Below are positions 47,001-59,800 of a DNA stretch of 64,000 bases, piece after piece (the stretch's first letter is position 1; each line of letters starts with the position of its first letter). Source of the DNA: Hofstenia miamia (lineage: Eukaryota > Xenacoelomorpha > Acoela > Hofsteniidae). The notes under the pieces were generated by a model. The model had not been told where the DNA came from. It did no database searches and was given only the letters and a program-made list of their open reading frames with translations. The position numbers were made by a program, and so were the translations under genes. Location: the NCBI GenBank assembly GCA_900660155.1, contig CABFPE010000501.1, forward strand, positions 128,979 through 192,978, given 5' to 3'.

Positions 47001-50000
47001 CCCAAACTCCAGAAATGATCAAAATACTTCTGTTTTTCCACTTCTGATATCTTGAGTATGCACTTACTTCCACAGCTGTTTGGGCACGCAGCTTCATTCC
47101 TTTCCCATATCCCATACTATATTGCATTTAGTACATTGTTTGGATTCTCTTCATTTCTAACTCTTTTGTGACTACAGGTGGGCATAAGCGCTGGAGTAAT
47201 TTTTGTTTCTGCCTCTGGTATACTGCAATCGATTGTAGTTGAATATTCAGAATAATGCATTTCGGATCATAATTGGTGCCATTATTGGCCTCAATGTCAT
47301 TGTTGCAAACCCTTCTTTGCTACTGATGTTGGAGCATAGCACATTTGCATTGCTGTAGTAAATGATTTGAAAATTCCTTCCAAAACTATAGCCTTGAACG
47401 TTAATATCACCAGAAGTGTTTGTGATTGGTTTTTAATGACTAGAATTGCAAATCATTGCATCATGCTATTGATAATGCATCTATATTATTATAGGTTGGT
47501 AATTAATAGCATTTTTGCTATACTGTCCAGTGCAGATACAATGTTTTTGCTTTAAAAGATCTACGCTTATTGTACATACCATGTTATGCATCCTTGAATA
47601 ACATGAAAATTATTGATGTTAGAAAATCAAAAACAATTGCATTTGTTCAAATGGCCACTTAAGAGTAGTTTTGTAGGAAAAAACAAAATCCCTATTCTTT
47701 GCGGATACAGTGATTTTGCTTTCATATACCGACATATACCTGAACAGGATGGTTGACATCTTTTTATCCAAAGTGGCAGCTTTTTTCAAAAATTGTGACA
47801 TTAAAAAATATCTTAAAACAGAACCAGACGGCAAAATAATCTTGTAGAAAGTCAGGCAGCAGCATATTTTTCAGTAAAAATCATTCCATTTTAATAATAT
47901 ACTACGCCTACTAATATAAATTTTAATTTACTGGAGCAGCACTCGCCAATTTCTTTGAATGTCTCAGCATTTTAATTCACGGTTAGATCAAAACCGACTG
48001 CGAGGTTTTTACATTAGTCTAGTCTTTACGCCTAAACATTGCAATTGGCGTTCATCATCATCATACAAATTTAGTTTGAATTTTTTACATCACAAATATT
48101 GAATCAATGTCAGCAAGTCGTAGTGAGTCTTGATCGAATGATGCAGAAGTTAGAAATTGCCCAACATTCCCCCTCGCGTCTAATTCTTTTGTATCCATCT
48201 ACCACATTTTCATTCGTTGCTGCCTGACTTTGTGATGATAGTGGCTTTATCCACATGTAAAGCATAATTTGTCAATTACATAAGGTCCGATAGCGTGATT
48301 CATTACATATCAAGATTTCGTACCATTGAAATGCCACTCATTAGGCCTGGTCTCAACTAATTTTTTCGTAAGAACTTAGTTGTAACAATTTTCGCAAGCC
48401 CACGCGTTGATTTTCAATCCATTTGCGCCTTCGAATATCGCTGCATACGCATCGCATTTTTTGAGAAAAGGAAACACTATCGGAATGATAACCCATTCAA
48501 CATTGTTGCACTAATAGTTGCACAAGCACGGATGCTTTCCTTGGTTTGCGCCATAGCAATATCTGCAATAATCGGGGCATTCATTCTGCTTCATTTTTAA
48601 AGTCGTAAAGTTAGTCCTCAAAACAAATTGGCGTCAAAGACAAAACGAGCTTATCAATATTTCGTGTTAGCACCTGGAGTGCACTGCTGTAGATTCTTTT
48701 TCATTCTTAGTCAAAATATCGAATTTGTTGATTCCATACAATGAGAATTCAAAATGATATATAGATTGTGTTATAAATATATCAGTATCGGAAACACATT
48801 ATTTTTCAATATCATTGTGTGCGATCAAGCTTGCAATTCTTAATAGTTGCAGACATCTACATTAAATTTTACTTAGAGGAGTTTCTTGGAAAAGACTTAT
48901 AAAATCGTTTTGTTAATATCAATTTCATTGCTCTATTGACAAAAATAATTGATATTTTTGTTAAGATTTTTATTAATGGTTTCATAATTGTTCTATTGGC
49001 AAACCTTTCATCGAATTTGCATTTACTTTTGCAAATGAAAGTTCACTGTAATATATTAACTTATTCGCTTACAGTGACTTGAGATGAATAAATAAAGAAC
49101 AACTTGAAAAACCAGGCCGTTGTTTCCAATAACAAATTTATCAGCAGAGTAATTATCATATTTTGAAATTAAGTATCTTTTCCAGTAAGTCATTCTTCAG
49201 CAGAGAAATTATTAGATTTCCAACACATTAACAATGACAAAAATATCAGTTCGCCTTATCAACGAGGAGCCATTCTGATGTATCCATGTAAAATTAGTCA
49301 ACTCTTGGACACAATGAGTCGATAAGTCGTTTGCTGAAACACTTGATTTGTTGATAGTTGTTCTATTGATTAACCGAGTTGCTAAGTCTCGAAACGGACC
49401 TTAATATAAATGTTGTTCTCGATATCAGTGTATATTTTGGACATGGTCCTATCTTTACATATCTCTAAAAACCAGAATATGATTATAAATTAACTACAAT
49501 AATGATTTTGAATATACATTCATTTTGAAAGAAAGTCAATTTTACATTCTCAATACATTTTAAAATCATGTTTGGTAGCATATGCCTTTATAAAGTTGTT
49601 TGAAATGTCATTATTCACACAATTGTTCAAGCAATTCTATAGATTGACTTGACAGTAAAGTTCCGAAAATATATTAAATAGAAATATATGGAAACTACTG
49701 CCAGTTTTGTATGAACGCTTTCTATTTGTTGCATTATGTTGTGTAATAGTATAATATATTGTATTAATGATAATAAAATATTTACCAAATGTGTTTTAGA
49801 ACTCCGAGCAAGATGATTGTCATCTCAAAAAATCTCCATATTCAGGTGTGTAATTTTGTTTTCATACTCAATCGACAAATTCTATGTATGAACACTAGCG
49901 ATTCTAGTTGGCAAGGATGAATTGTCTTGTTAGGATTATAATTCTGAAATTCAAAGGAGTATAGTTTAGCACACCAGTATCGCGCTTAGTGATCATATTT

Positions 50001-50800
50001 CCATAAAAAACTGTTTTTACAATCATCTAGTTTGGTATCAAATTTACTGCTGAAAAACTATTGCTCTATGATTCCTATAAATGATTCGTTAGATAAATAT
50101 ACATGTGTTTACATAACATGGGTTTCCACAATGTTTTTGAGAAAATTAGTATGTTGAAAAACGCCAATATATGTATATATCCATATATTTCGCGCATTGT
50201 ATGCTTTTGTATATATTCTAGATATATTCAACGCTATGTTATATTTTTTGAGTATGAAACATGTGTACGAAAAAGATTTCTTTTAAATTTTTTGCCATTA
50301 TTCATAAGATATTTTGATGGAAAATATACATTTCCTTAAAATTTAATGGTTGTCTGTTTGAAAACTTTTCTGACCATTGACTCGAAATTTTCACAGAATG
50401 TAAGTCATGGCTGACATAATTTTCAAGAGAAGACTTCTTAACTGATATGTATAAATATACATATATTACCTCTAAGTGCCTACGATTTTGTACTGAACGG
50501 TATTGACCCAAAAACGCCATAGTACTTAGCAGTTTTTCCGCCCTGAAATTTGTTAGGGGCACTTTAGGGTGGAACCGTTTTAGTGGTAAATTTGGAGAGT
50601 CCCAATGCTCGTTTTGTACTAAAATTTTTTTGGTTGTGATTATTTTTTATATTTTCGACATATAAATTTTTTAACCATTTATATATTAGTACTTAGCGGT
50701 ATCTCCCATAGTACTTAACGGTATTTGTAATGAATGGTAATGTATGTGAGCGAAAAGTACTTAGCGGTCATATAAATGTAATTTTCGCGTACTTAGCGGT

Positions 50801-50852
<52 letters not shown>

Positions 50853-53800
50853 NNNNNNNNNNNNNNNNNNNNNNNNNNNNNNNNNNNNNNNNNNNNNNNN
50901 NNNNNNNNNNNNNNNNNNNNNNNNNNNNNNNNNNNNNNNNNNNNNNNNNNNNNNNNNNNNNNNNNNNNNNNNNNNNNNNNNNNNNNNNNNNNNNNNNNNN
51001 NNNNNNNNNNNNNNNNNNNNNNNNNNNNNNNNNNNNNNNNNNNNNNNNNNNNNNNNNNNNNNNNNNNNNNNNNNNNNNNNNNNNNNNNNNNNNNNNNNNN
51101 NNNNNNNNNNNNNNNNNNNNNNNNNNNNNNNNNNNATATATATATAAAAATTACATTGCTCGAAAATAGTTCTCAATAAACTTTCAATAATACTGCGCGC
51201 AACTAGAATTTCAATATTGTGTTGGACATTCCCTTCTAATAATTTTTAACCCAAAATGCCCATTCGCCACATATGGTACACAAAATACAGAATACCATCA
51301 ATTTTTCTATTAGATGTTTTAGATACACCATTTAGTATTACATATCACATCCTTTATAATGTGCATGTAAATGCATTTGTACTTCAGCATTAGTGTTAAA
51401 GTAGTTCGTCGGTCAGTAATACAGCAGTAGAATGTCATTTCACCTTTTTGCAGGTTCTCTGTAATTTGTTTTGAACCCCAGTGTTTACCCTTTTGAATAC
51501 CTGATTTACGTGATAGTCTATTTCCACATTAAACACAATTGTTGATTGTTTAAAAGTATTGTCAAATTTTTTTTTCATCAATACCATTCCTCAAAAACAA
51601 TTTGTTTCTAAGTATTTACAAAATGATGGCGGCATCTTGTCATTATCCTAAAACAAACATAGTTTATCTGCAATTATTAATGAATGCGGTTTTGTTTATT
51701 GACTTAGATGTTTACAAACTAAGTTAATCAATGTCTACTAAATATTTTGGTAAATTAAAGTTTCATACGTTAGCTTTTGCTGTTATTTTTCATATTAGAG
51801 GTGAATTTATACAATTCACGATACATTTTCGAATAAAGTGGGGAATTAGTTCTATTTTAATTATCTTTAACCTTCAATGATAGAGTCAGTCGATTTGTAG
51901 TCGCACTTCCAATTCAGGCACTAACTGAAATTTAGAGTTGTAACTTTCTTCTTCAAAATTCTATTTATCTGTGTAATGATTTTAATTGTTTGTTATGTAA
52001 TTCATCTTATCTCTTTAGACGGTATCTTTAAGTACTCCAAGTGTATGTTATGTGCATTAGACTAATGGTGTAATATATATGATTCTCGCAGATAGAAAAT
52101 TGATTTTTATTAGTGTTAATGATTCTCATAAAACTGCTTTCTACTTTGGAGAGTTCAACTGAGGAGTGTACCAACAGAGACTTAGCCAGCCCATGGAATT
52201 TAGGGGCCAATATTATTGCAATGTTCTAATTATCTCCTTACTACACTTTTTTAAGAACCAGTAGATTTTTGCTGAGGCTCAGCTGTTCTTATTTTTTGGC
52301 ACTTAAATTGTTCTTATTTTGTTCTTTTTTCTAGGTAAAAAACAAGTTTTGGCTATTTATTTTACTATTTAGAGGATTTTAGTATTTTTAAACTTTTGGA
52401 ACTGTAAATAAGTACTATTCATTGAAAAAATCAAAACAAAAAACTACTCTTTAAATACTTTCAGCCTCACTAATGTTCTTAAATTGTTCTTATTTTTGGC
52501 ATTTTTTAGTCTAATTGTTCTAATAAAATTGTTCTTATATTAAAAAGTGTATTATCTCTGAGGGGAGAGTGATCTGGTTACAATATCTGTAGCTACGCCA
52601 CTGGTACCAAAATAGACACACCAAGGCATTTCAATAGAATTATGGTGACACATAGAGCGGGGGCGCATATAGTTTCCATCTGTTACTAAAATTGTGTTGA
52701 AATGTTATTGTATAGTTTCCATCTGTTACTAAAATTGTGTTGAAATGTTATTGTATAGTTTCCATCTGTTACCAATTGAATTGTTAACTATTTATCCAAT
52801 TGCTTTAGTTTACAGCTGTTTCTGTTTTGTTAATAATTTATTTAGGTGCTTCTTCAAACGTCAACGCGAATCACTGTGACGAAAATGCGATGTTCGACCG
52901 CGCAAAGTTTCATGACAGGTTGCAATTCCCTTTTCCACTGCGATTGGTCACCTAGGTTTTTAAGAGAAAAGCGCGTTAGCACAGCAAATTATTTATTGCA
53001 CATTGTTAGTTGAGAAATTCGGCTTTAATTACAAAATATTTGTCGTCGAGTAATCGCTTCCCATCCATTTCATTTCTAATTTGTTGTTTCAGTATTTTCT
53101 GATGTCCTCGTTCTTAGAAATTATCACCAATTTCATCTCCTTTTTATCATAACTAATTAACTGAGTGTGTCATGTAAAACAAATGAAGTTTGATTCGAGT
53201 TCTATCGTTTATAAACATTACTTATTTTTTCCACATTTATTTCTTACGAACTTGCAAATTTTGGCATTTCATCTTTACTAAACAAGGGTTTTACCATAAT
53301 TAAAATGTTAAAATATATTTTTATGTAGAGCAGTGTTGTAGGCCCTTTATTACGACTTACTAATTATTACATTCTTACATCAATTTTTAAATGCACTACT
53401 AAATCAGGTTTGTCAAGTGGGCCTAGTATTAGTGACAAGCCTGACTATTTCGACATTAAAATAAGTCATTTTATCAGTTTTTTTTAGTTTATTAATCAAT
53501 ACCTAGTAGATAAATTTATGAAAAGTTACTTTAGTTCGAGAAATTTACATAAAAAATTGTACAAATATAATATAAGTGTTATGGTAATCTTAAACCGTAA
53601 ACGTTCCACGCGAAACATGTATAATGAGAGAAATTTGTAATGTAATTGTAGAGTAAGTCTTGCAGAGCAAAACTGTTAGGTTTTTTACTGTTAAGCTATG
53701 TGATCTGGGGCTTAGAAACTTGATATTTGCGCGTTGCTCTGTAAATCCAGGCTTGGAATTTGACTCATTGACAAACTTGCTTCAAGCAGGTGAAAAGTGG

Positions 53801-56800
53801 CAAACGATAGTTTAATTCCGTTGTACTAATGGCCTGGGCTTTGAAATTGTCTTGACTTTCAATGTTTACAGTTTTATGCTGTCAGACTCATTGACAAGAC
53901 TGATGTCGAATTCATTCTTAACTCAAATGAAAATAGTGTTTTAATTTCGTTATTCATTTCAAATAGAGGAATTGTATATTATGTAAACAATGTTGTTTAG
54001 CCAACCTCGTTTGGAGCAGCGACCAAAAGTTAAGTCCAAGGTAATTTCCATTCTTATTTCAATTCTACAACTCATTTTCATTGAGTAGCGTTTTTAGTTG
54101 ACTCTCCTCGTTTATAAATGAAGCAAATGTCAAATTTAATTAGTTAATTATATTCTGGTACTTAGCGTAATTAAAAATAGTTTCTGTCTATATGCCATTA
54201 CATTTGAAAAAAAACAAATTCGAGTAACAATTTATTCAATTTGATTCGCTTTATTTTATGGCTTACATTTTTTCTATGATTACGATTTGTTTAAGTTTAC
54301 CCGTTTTGTTTAGGCTTATGAAAACTGCGCTCCCCGAAAATCAGTTGCCGAACCCAGCTCTTCAAATTCAGACGGGTAAGCGTTTTTACAAATCAATGGA
54401 TTCCTTTCACATACATGTTCTCTTTCAAGGACGAAATTTGATATAGATGTAAACATTACGTAAAAGTGAAACTTCTTTTGCATAAATAGGAAGCGGTATT
54501 AAGATGTTTGCTTTGTTCAATTTATTTATCTGCATATTAATGGTGACTGCGAACTGTAAAACTCTAATTAAGTTGTTCAGAAGTAGAATTTAGTTCGCCT
54601 ATTGACATTTACTATGTGAACATGCATCCAGTAGCTCTGACTAAAATCAATATTTTTAAGGGGGACCTGAAAATATTGTATTTTTACAGTTACATCAGAT
54701 GTTGATCCAAAGAATGTCACCGATCATTTTTATTTTGGAAACTTCTCCAGAAACACATTGATATGCATTCAAAAGTTTTCCCAATACAAAATCAGTTTCT
54801 TCAATTTTGGGAATTTCTTGACACTCATACCATGCTAAGTAAATGTCGAATTTCATTAGTTAGTTGTATTCTAAACTTAACGTCATTAAAAAATTCTGTT
54901 CCAAAAAAATCATATTCTGCGATTCTGGAAGTTGCACTGTATTTTGCGTTTTTCTAAAACGAGTACTTATTTCAATTATAGTTTGTTATTAATTATTGAC
55001 CTTAACTTTTCATTCTAAAGCCTTGGTTTATATGCCAATCATTATTCAAAAAATTAATTCTCATATAGAAATCAATTGAGCCTCCAAATCTTGATTTGTA
55101 AAATCACAACCGTATTCGATTATCATTCATTTGAGATTATATTAAGCCAACACGTCAGATCCTCGATATCATTTACATGGTCGTCACAATAAGTTTTGTC
55201 TGCTACTTCACCAGAAGGTATAATGTATGTTGAATTATAAAGGAGTTCGTCCCACTCACAAAATTCATTGAACTTTCGCTAGATAGCAACTTCAAACGTG
55301 TGTTGACTCTGGGTTGATATAATCCTAGATTGTGCAGTGATAGACATATGTACACACCGACATAAACGTGTTGGCAAAGGTTGTTTTGCTAACGCTGTTC
55401 TAATTATTTGCACTATTGTCGAGTTTTAACACAAATGTTCATTTCTGTGTTTATTGAAATACTTGTTTGTGAAACAGCAACTTCTCTCTTTCACTGTTTA
55501 ATTTCTGTGAAATTTAACTTTAGTGTATCGCATGCCAACCGTGTCAAAGTAAAATAACATATCTTGGCTTTAAACAACTATCTCAGCGCATTTAACAATT
55601 ACGCTTTCAATTAATTTTCATTTAATAGCTAGACATGTCGCTCTAATCGCCAAGTATATTGGTAGTCGAACGTATTAACCCTAAGTCGCTAATATATAAT
55701 AACCCTCATGAAAGGTTTTCCAGCGTTTGGGAAGTATCTAGGTTTATTTATGTCCACTATTGTTCCGCCAACGTAATCCAAATATACAGCGTGTCCATAA
55801 AGTATTTAGACAATTTTAAAAATTCATTATTACAACTGAAGTTGGAAATCTCCAAAAGGTTTAAATAATATCAAGTAAATAGTCGAGTTTTTATTCAAAG
55901 CATTAATATATTTCTATATGAGCCCCATTTGTAGCACGGAGGACATCTAAACGATATTCAATTTCAGTCCACGTCCTTCTTAACATTTCTTCAGAAGTTC
56001 TTGGCATTCCACTCCTCGGTCTATGCAGCACCGTTCCAGTTTCCATAAACTGTTTATGCCAATTGCGAATCGACTGACGTGCTGGAGCTTGTTTTGCATA
56101 TTTAATTGTGTAATTTCTTTGTGTTTGAATATCTGATTTCGTTTCGATAAACAAAGAAACACATTGTGCTTTTTCTTGTGCAGTAGTCATTTTAAACAGG
56201 GGTTGATGTTGATGAAGTTTTATTCTGGCCGAATCTTGATAGCACTTCTTAAATTTTTTAATGAATTTATAAAATTGTCTAAAGACTTTGTGGACACCCT
56301 GATAATGTAATGTAGTGAAGATGTAACCTTGTTACCCCACCATGAATCACTAGGGCAAGTTTTTAGATATTTTTATAAAAAAAAAATCTCACTGAAAATG
56401 TTATCTCCGGGTGAGGAAAACATAGTATTGCAATATAATGATTTCCCTTTTTACATTTGATGTGTCGACATTGGCAACCCTGCCAATGCAGATGATTTTA
56501 GGCATAAACTACTCTTTGTTTAGTTATTAACATTTAATTGTTTGCAAGATAATTAGTTATGAATCAACTCGATGCCAAATAAAGGCCTTGTTACCAAACA
56601 GGTGTAAAATTATGGTAGTATCATATTAAATACTTATATCAAATGATTTTATGCATTTTTTGTTAATTATCACTGTTAATTTGAACAAATGATTTAAGTA
56701 TTAGTTACATTGACATCATCTATAATCATCACCCTCTTGGAGATGTAGATTGGTCGTTGCATTGCATTTTATAAATGTGTGTAGTAAGTATTAGTCAGTT

Positions 56801-59800
56801 GGATTTAATTTGCATGCATTGTTGGTTTCTTTTGTTATGTCATGTGATTGTTGTTTATGACTGTAGAACAAGATATCCAAACAACAAAGTTAAATTACAA
56901 TGTTAAATTTCCATTTAAAAAAGCAATGGTTCTCGTCACTGCCTAACATCATTAAGTATGAAGATGTTCCGCCATATGAGAACTTGTCAATTGCTATTTC
57001 CTGCACATTTCAAAGAAGAGCATGCACCAGGGTGTCTTCGTATTGTTGCAGAGCCACCAAGTGTGTTTGAAAATGTGCCACCGTCTAAAATTCCAAAAGA
57101 AGAGAGCAACTGTTATGTCATCATCTACTTCTCGTAATTGTCCAGTTGATGAAGTGATACAATTTAGGACAATGGATACTATAGATTATGAGACATTTCA
57201 AGAAGAATGAACTTGGCTTTCCTTTAGGTACTTAAAAAATTCCGGTTTTGTAGGTGTTTTTTTTAATTTTCGTGGGGCTCTATATTTGTTTCTATTCGAA
57301 GAGTGATTACCAAGTGTTTGTGTACTACAAAGATTGGCATCCTCTTTAGTGAAAGACTGATTTTTGTACAATGCTTCTGAAAGCAAAAATTCCTGTTTTA
57401 TTGTTTGTTGGTATGTACTTCAAAGCTATGACTTGAAATCTTCTACAGAAATGGAAATATCGATTCTTGTGCTAATGATTAAACTTGAGTTTTATGGGCC
57501 ACACTTTGTATTTGTCTGAATACCAAAGTTATGGATGCAAAAGATTTTTGCTGTTTTTGCTCTGATTGTCAAAAATTTGTTAATTTTTGTATTACTTGGA
57601 GTAGTTTAATGAAGCCTTGAAGTAGTAGTAGTATCGCGTTGTAAAGATAGCAAAGTTTTTGCAACTTTAGCTAGAATCTTGTAGAAACGTTAGTAAAAAC
57701 AATTACTCTTCCGCTTGAAAGTTACCTAAACTAGTTTAGTATATTTCATTGTTTTTTTAAATAATTGCCGCATTTTGAAAAACTATCCAATATGTAAAGA
57801 AGTTATTTTTAAATTTCAATTGGAATTGATTGGCCTGCGATAATTTAACATCTGTTTTGGTTGCGATGCCTTTGTGTCTATATATGTGAAGGGCCATCAT
57901 ATATTTCCATCACATCATAGATTCTATGAAATGTATGTATATCCATTAGTTTATCCATCAATTGACCTCTCCCATTCATCTGTAAATTCATGCTCATTGG
58001 TTTTTGCATTATTAATATAGGACACTTATGTTCGAATTTTATCTCCATTGTATTCATGTTAATCTAAGTTTTCTATAGATTGACGTCATTTTAAAGGACG
58101 TTAATAATTTAGTTTGTTTAACGACGTAGTGATTTCTGTGTGAATTAAAATAAAATTACTAATAAATTTTCTGTTCAACATTGTATTTTATTCGATGATT
58201 ACAATTGAGCGTAAACGAATCTCAATCTTATAGAACTCTTTATTAAATGATCTATTTTATGAAAACTTTTGTAATGAGTTTTTTTATAGAATGCATGTTC
58301 CATAAATTACAGAAGTGTTAGTCCAAATAGTTTCCTTTTGCAAAGCAACTGTTTATTTCTTGTCAAGAATTGAATGGATGTTAAATTCACTATATTCTTG
58401 GGTTTTTTGTAACTAAGTACTCATTATTAAAAGTTTCGTTTTCTATGGAAGATCTATAATTATTTATATATGTGCCATCGGGTACCCGATTTCAGGTTTC
58501 GGGTATGAAATTGTCGGGTCGGGTTGGGTTCGTGTACAAGCATAGATTTATTGATTCAAAGGATACGGATGTTGTCAACAACTCCATTTGAAGAAGCTCT
58601 AAGCTGTTAAGTAATCCCAATTAATGGATATATTTACCTTATCACAAAATGATCCAAGACGTAAGTATTGCGAATCAAAAGTTACGTTGGGGGGTGGTTC
58701 CATGATAAGCTCTTATTTTCACTCTCTACTACAAATGAAACTATAATCATTAATGAATATTTGTTATAACTTATAAAACGACAGTTGTTCAAATTTTATT
58801 CTCCTTGTTTCGCATGTGATTTATTTTGTAGTGTACGTAATGGGATTTCCACCAGTTGAGTTATGTCACTCATGATTCAAATGAGTGGAAGATTTCGTTG
58901 AACTATTTCATAGTGTTGACACTGTGTCATGTGATACTATCATCTCTTACTCATCGCTTGTGTTTGAATTCATTTTATAAATACTTCGCGTCAGATTGTA
59001 ACGAATCATTTTCTATTGTATCGATGAGTTTTGTTTGCATCGCAAATTAATCGCTTTAATTTGTTGCGGTTTTCAAATTCATCATTAATTTCGTCTTATC
59101 TTGTATGCGGGCAATTGCTTGAAACTGTGTCTATCCACAAGCAATGCCCTTACAGTTATTGTAGATACTTTGAATTTATAACTGTGTGATATTGGTTAAC
59201 AACGTTATGTAATTTTTAACGGAAGGTCTTGCCCATAGCAGTGTTTCCTGGGGGCGAATTTGCCCTCCATTTAAGATCTCGACAACGATACATTGGATCT
59301 ACACCAAATTTGGTGTGGAGATACTTGGCGGTAACCATTTTACGATACGATAATTAATATGCAAATTATGCGCATATTGATTTGTTTACGTATCAGTTTT
59401 TTTCTAATTTCTCATTGACACAAATATTACTAAATCGGAATCGAGAGAAAGGCCTACAATGCACATAAAACATAGAAAATTTTTAATTATAATTTGGCAT
59501 TGAACACTATGCATGGTTTCAATTTATAGCCTTTATATACAAAATCGTTATTTTCGAAATTCGCAGGCAATGTCAGTTTTTAATGGAATTTTTTAAAACT
59601 TTGTAACCCTTGCATAATTTTTGCATTAAAAGTTGCAGAACAAGTAAAATAAAGAAGTTATAGAAGGAGGTCAAATCTACCCCTCCCCTCAGGTAAAATA
59701 CGGTTAACGAGAAGTTTTGTGTAAAGTGAAAGTTGGCAAAAGTTTATTTAGTAGTCCATCAGAATATAGCGGTCCTAACGATAATGACGTTGATTCAGCT

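Noticed and set aside
50730-51179. Reading frames through the (AT)n run and the 283-N gap
   Set aside because: Ile-Tyr repeats plus unknown residues; no coding meaning.
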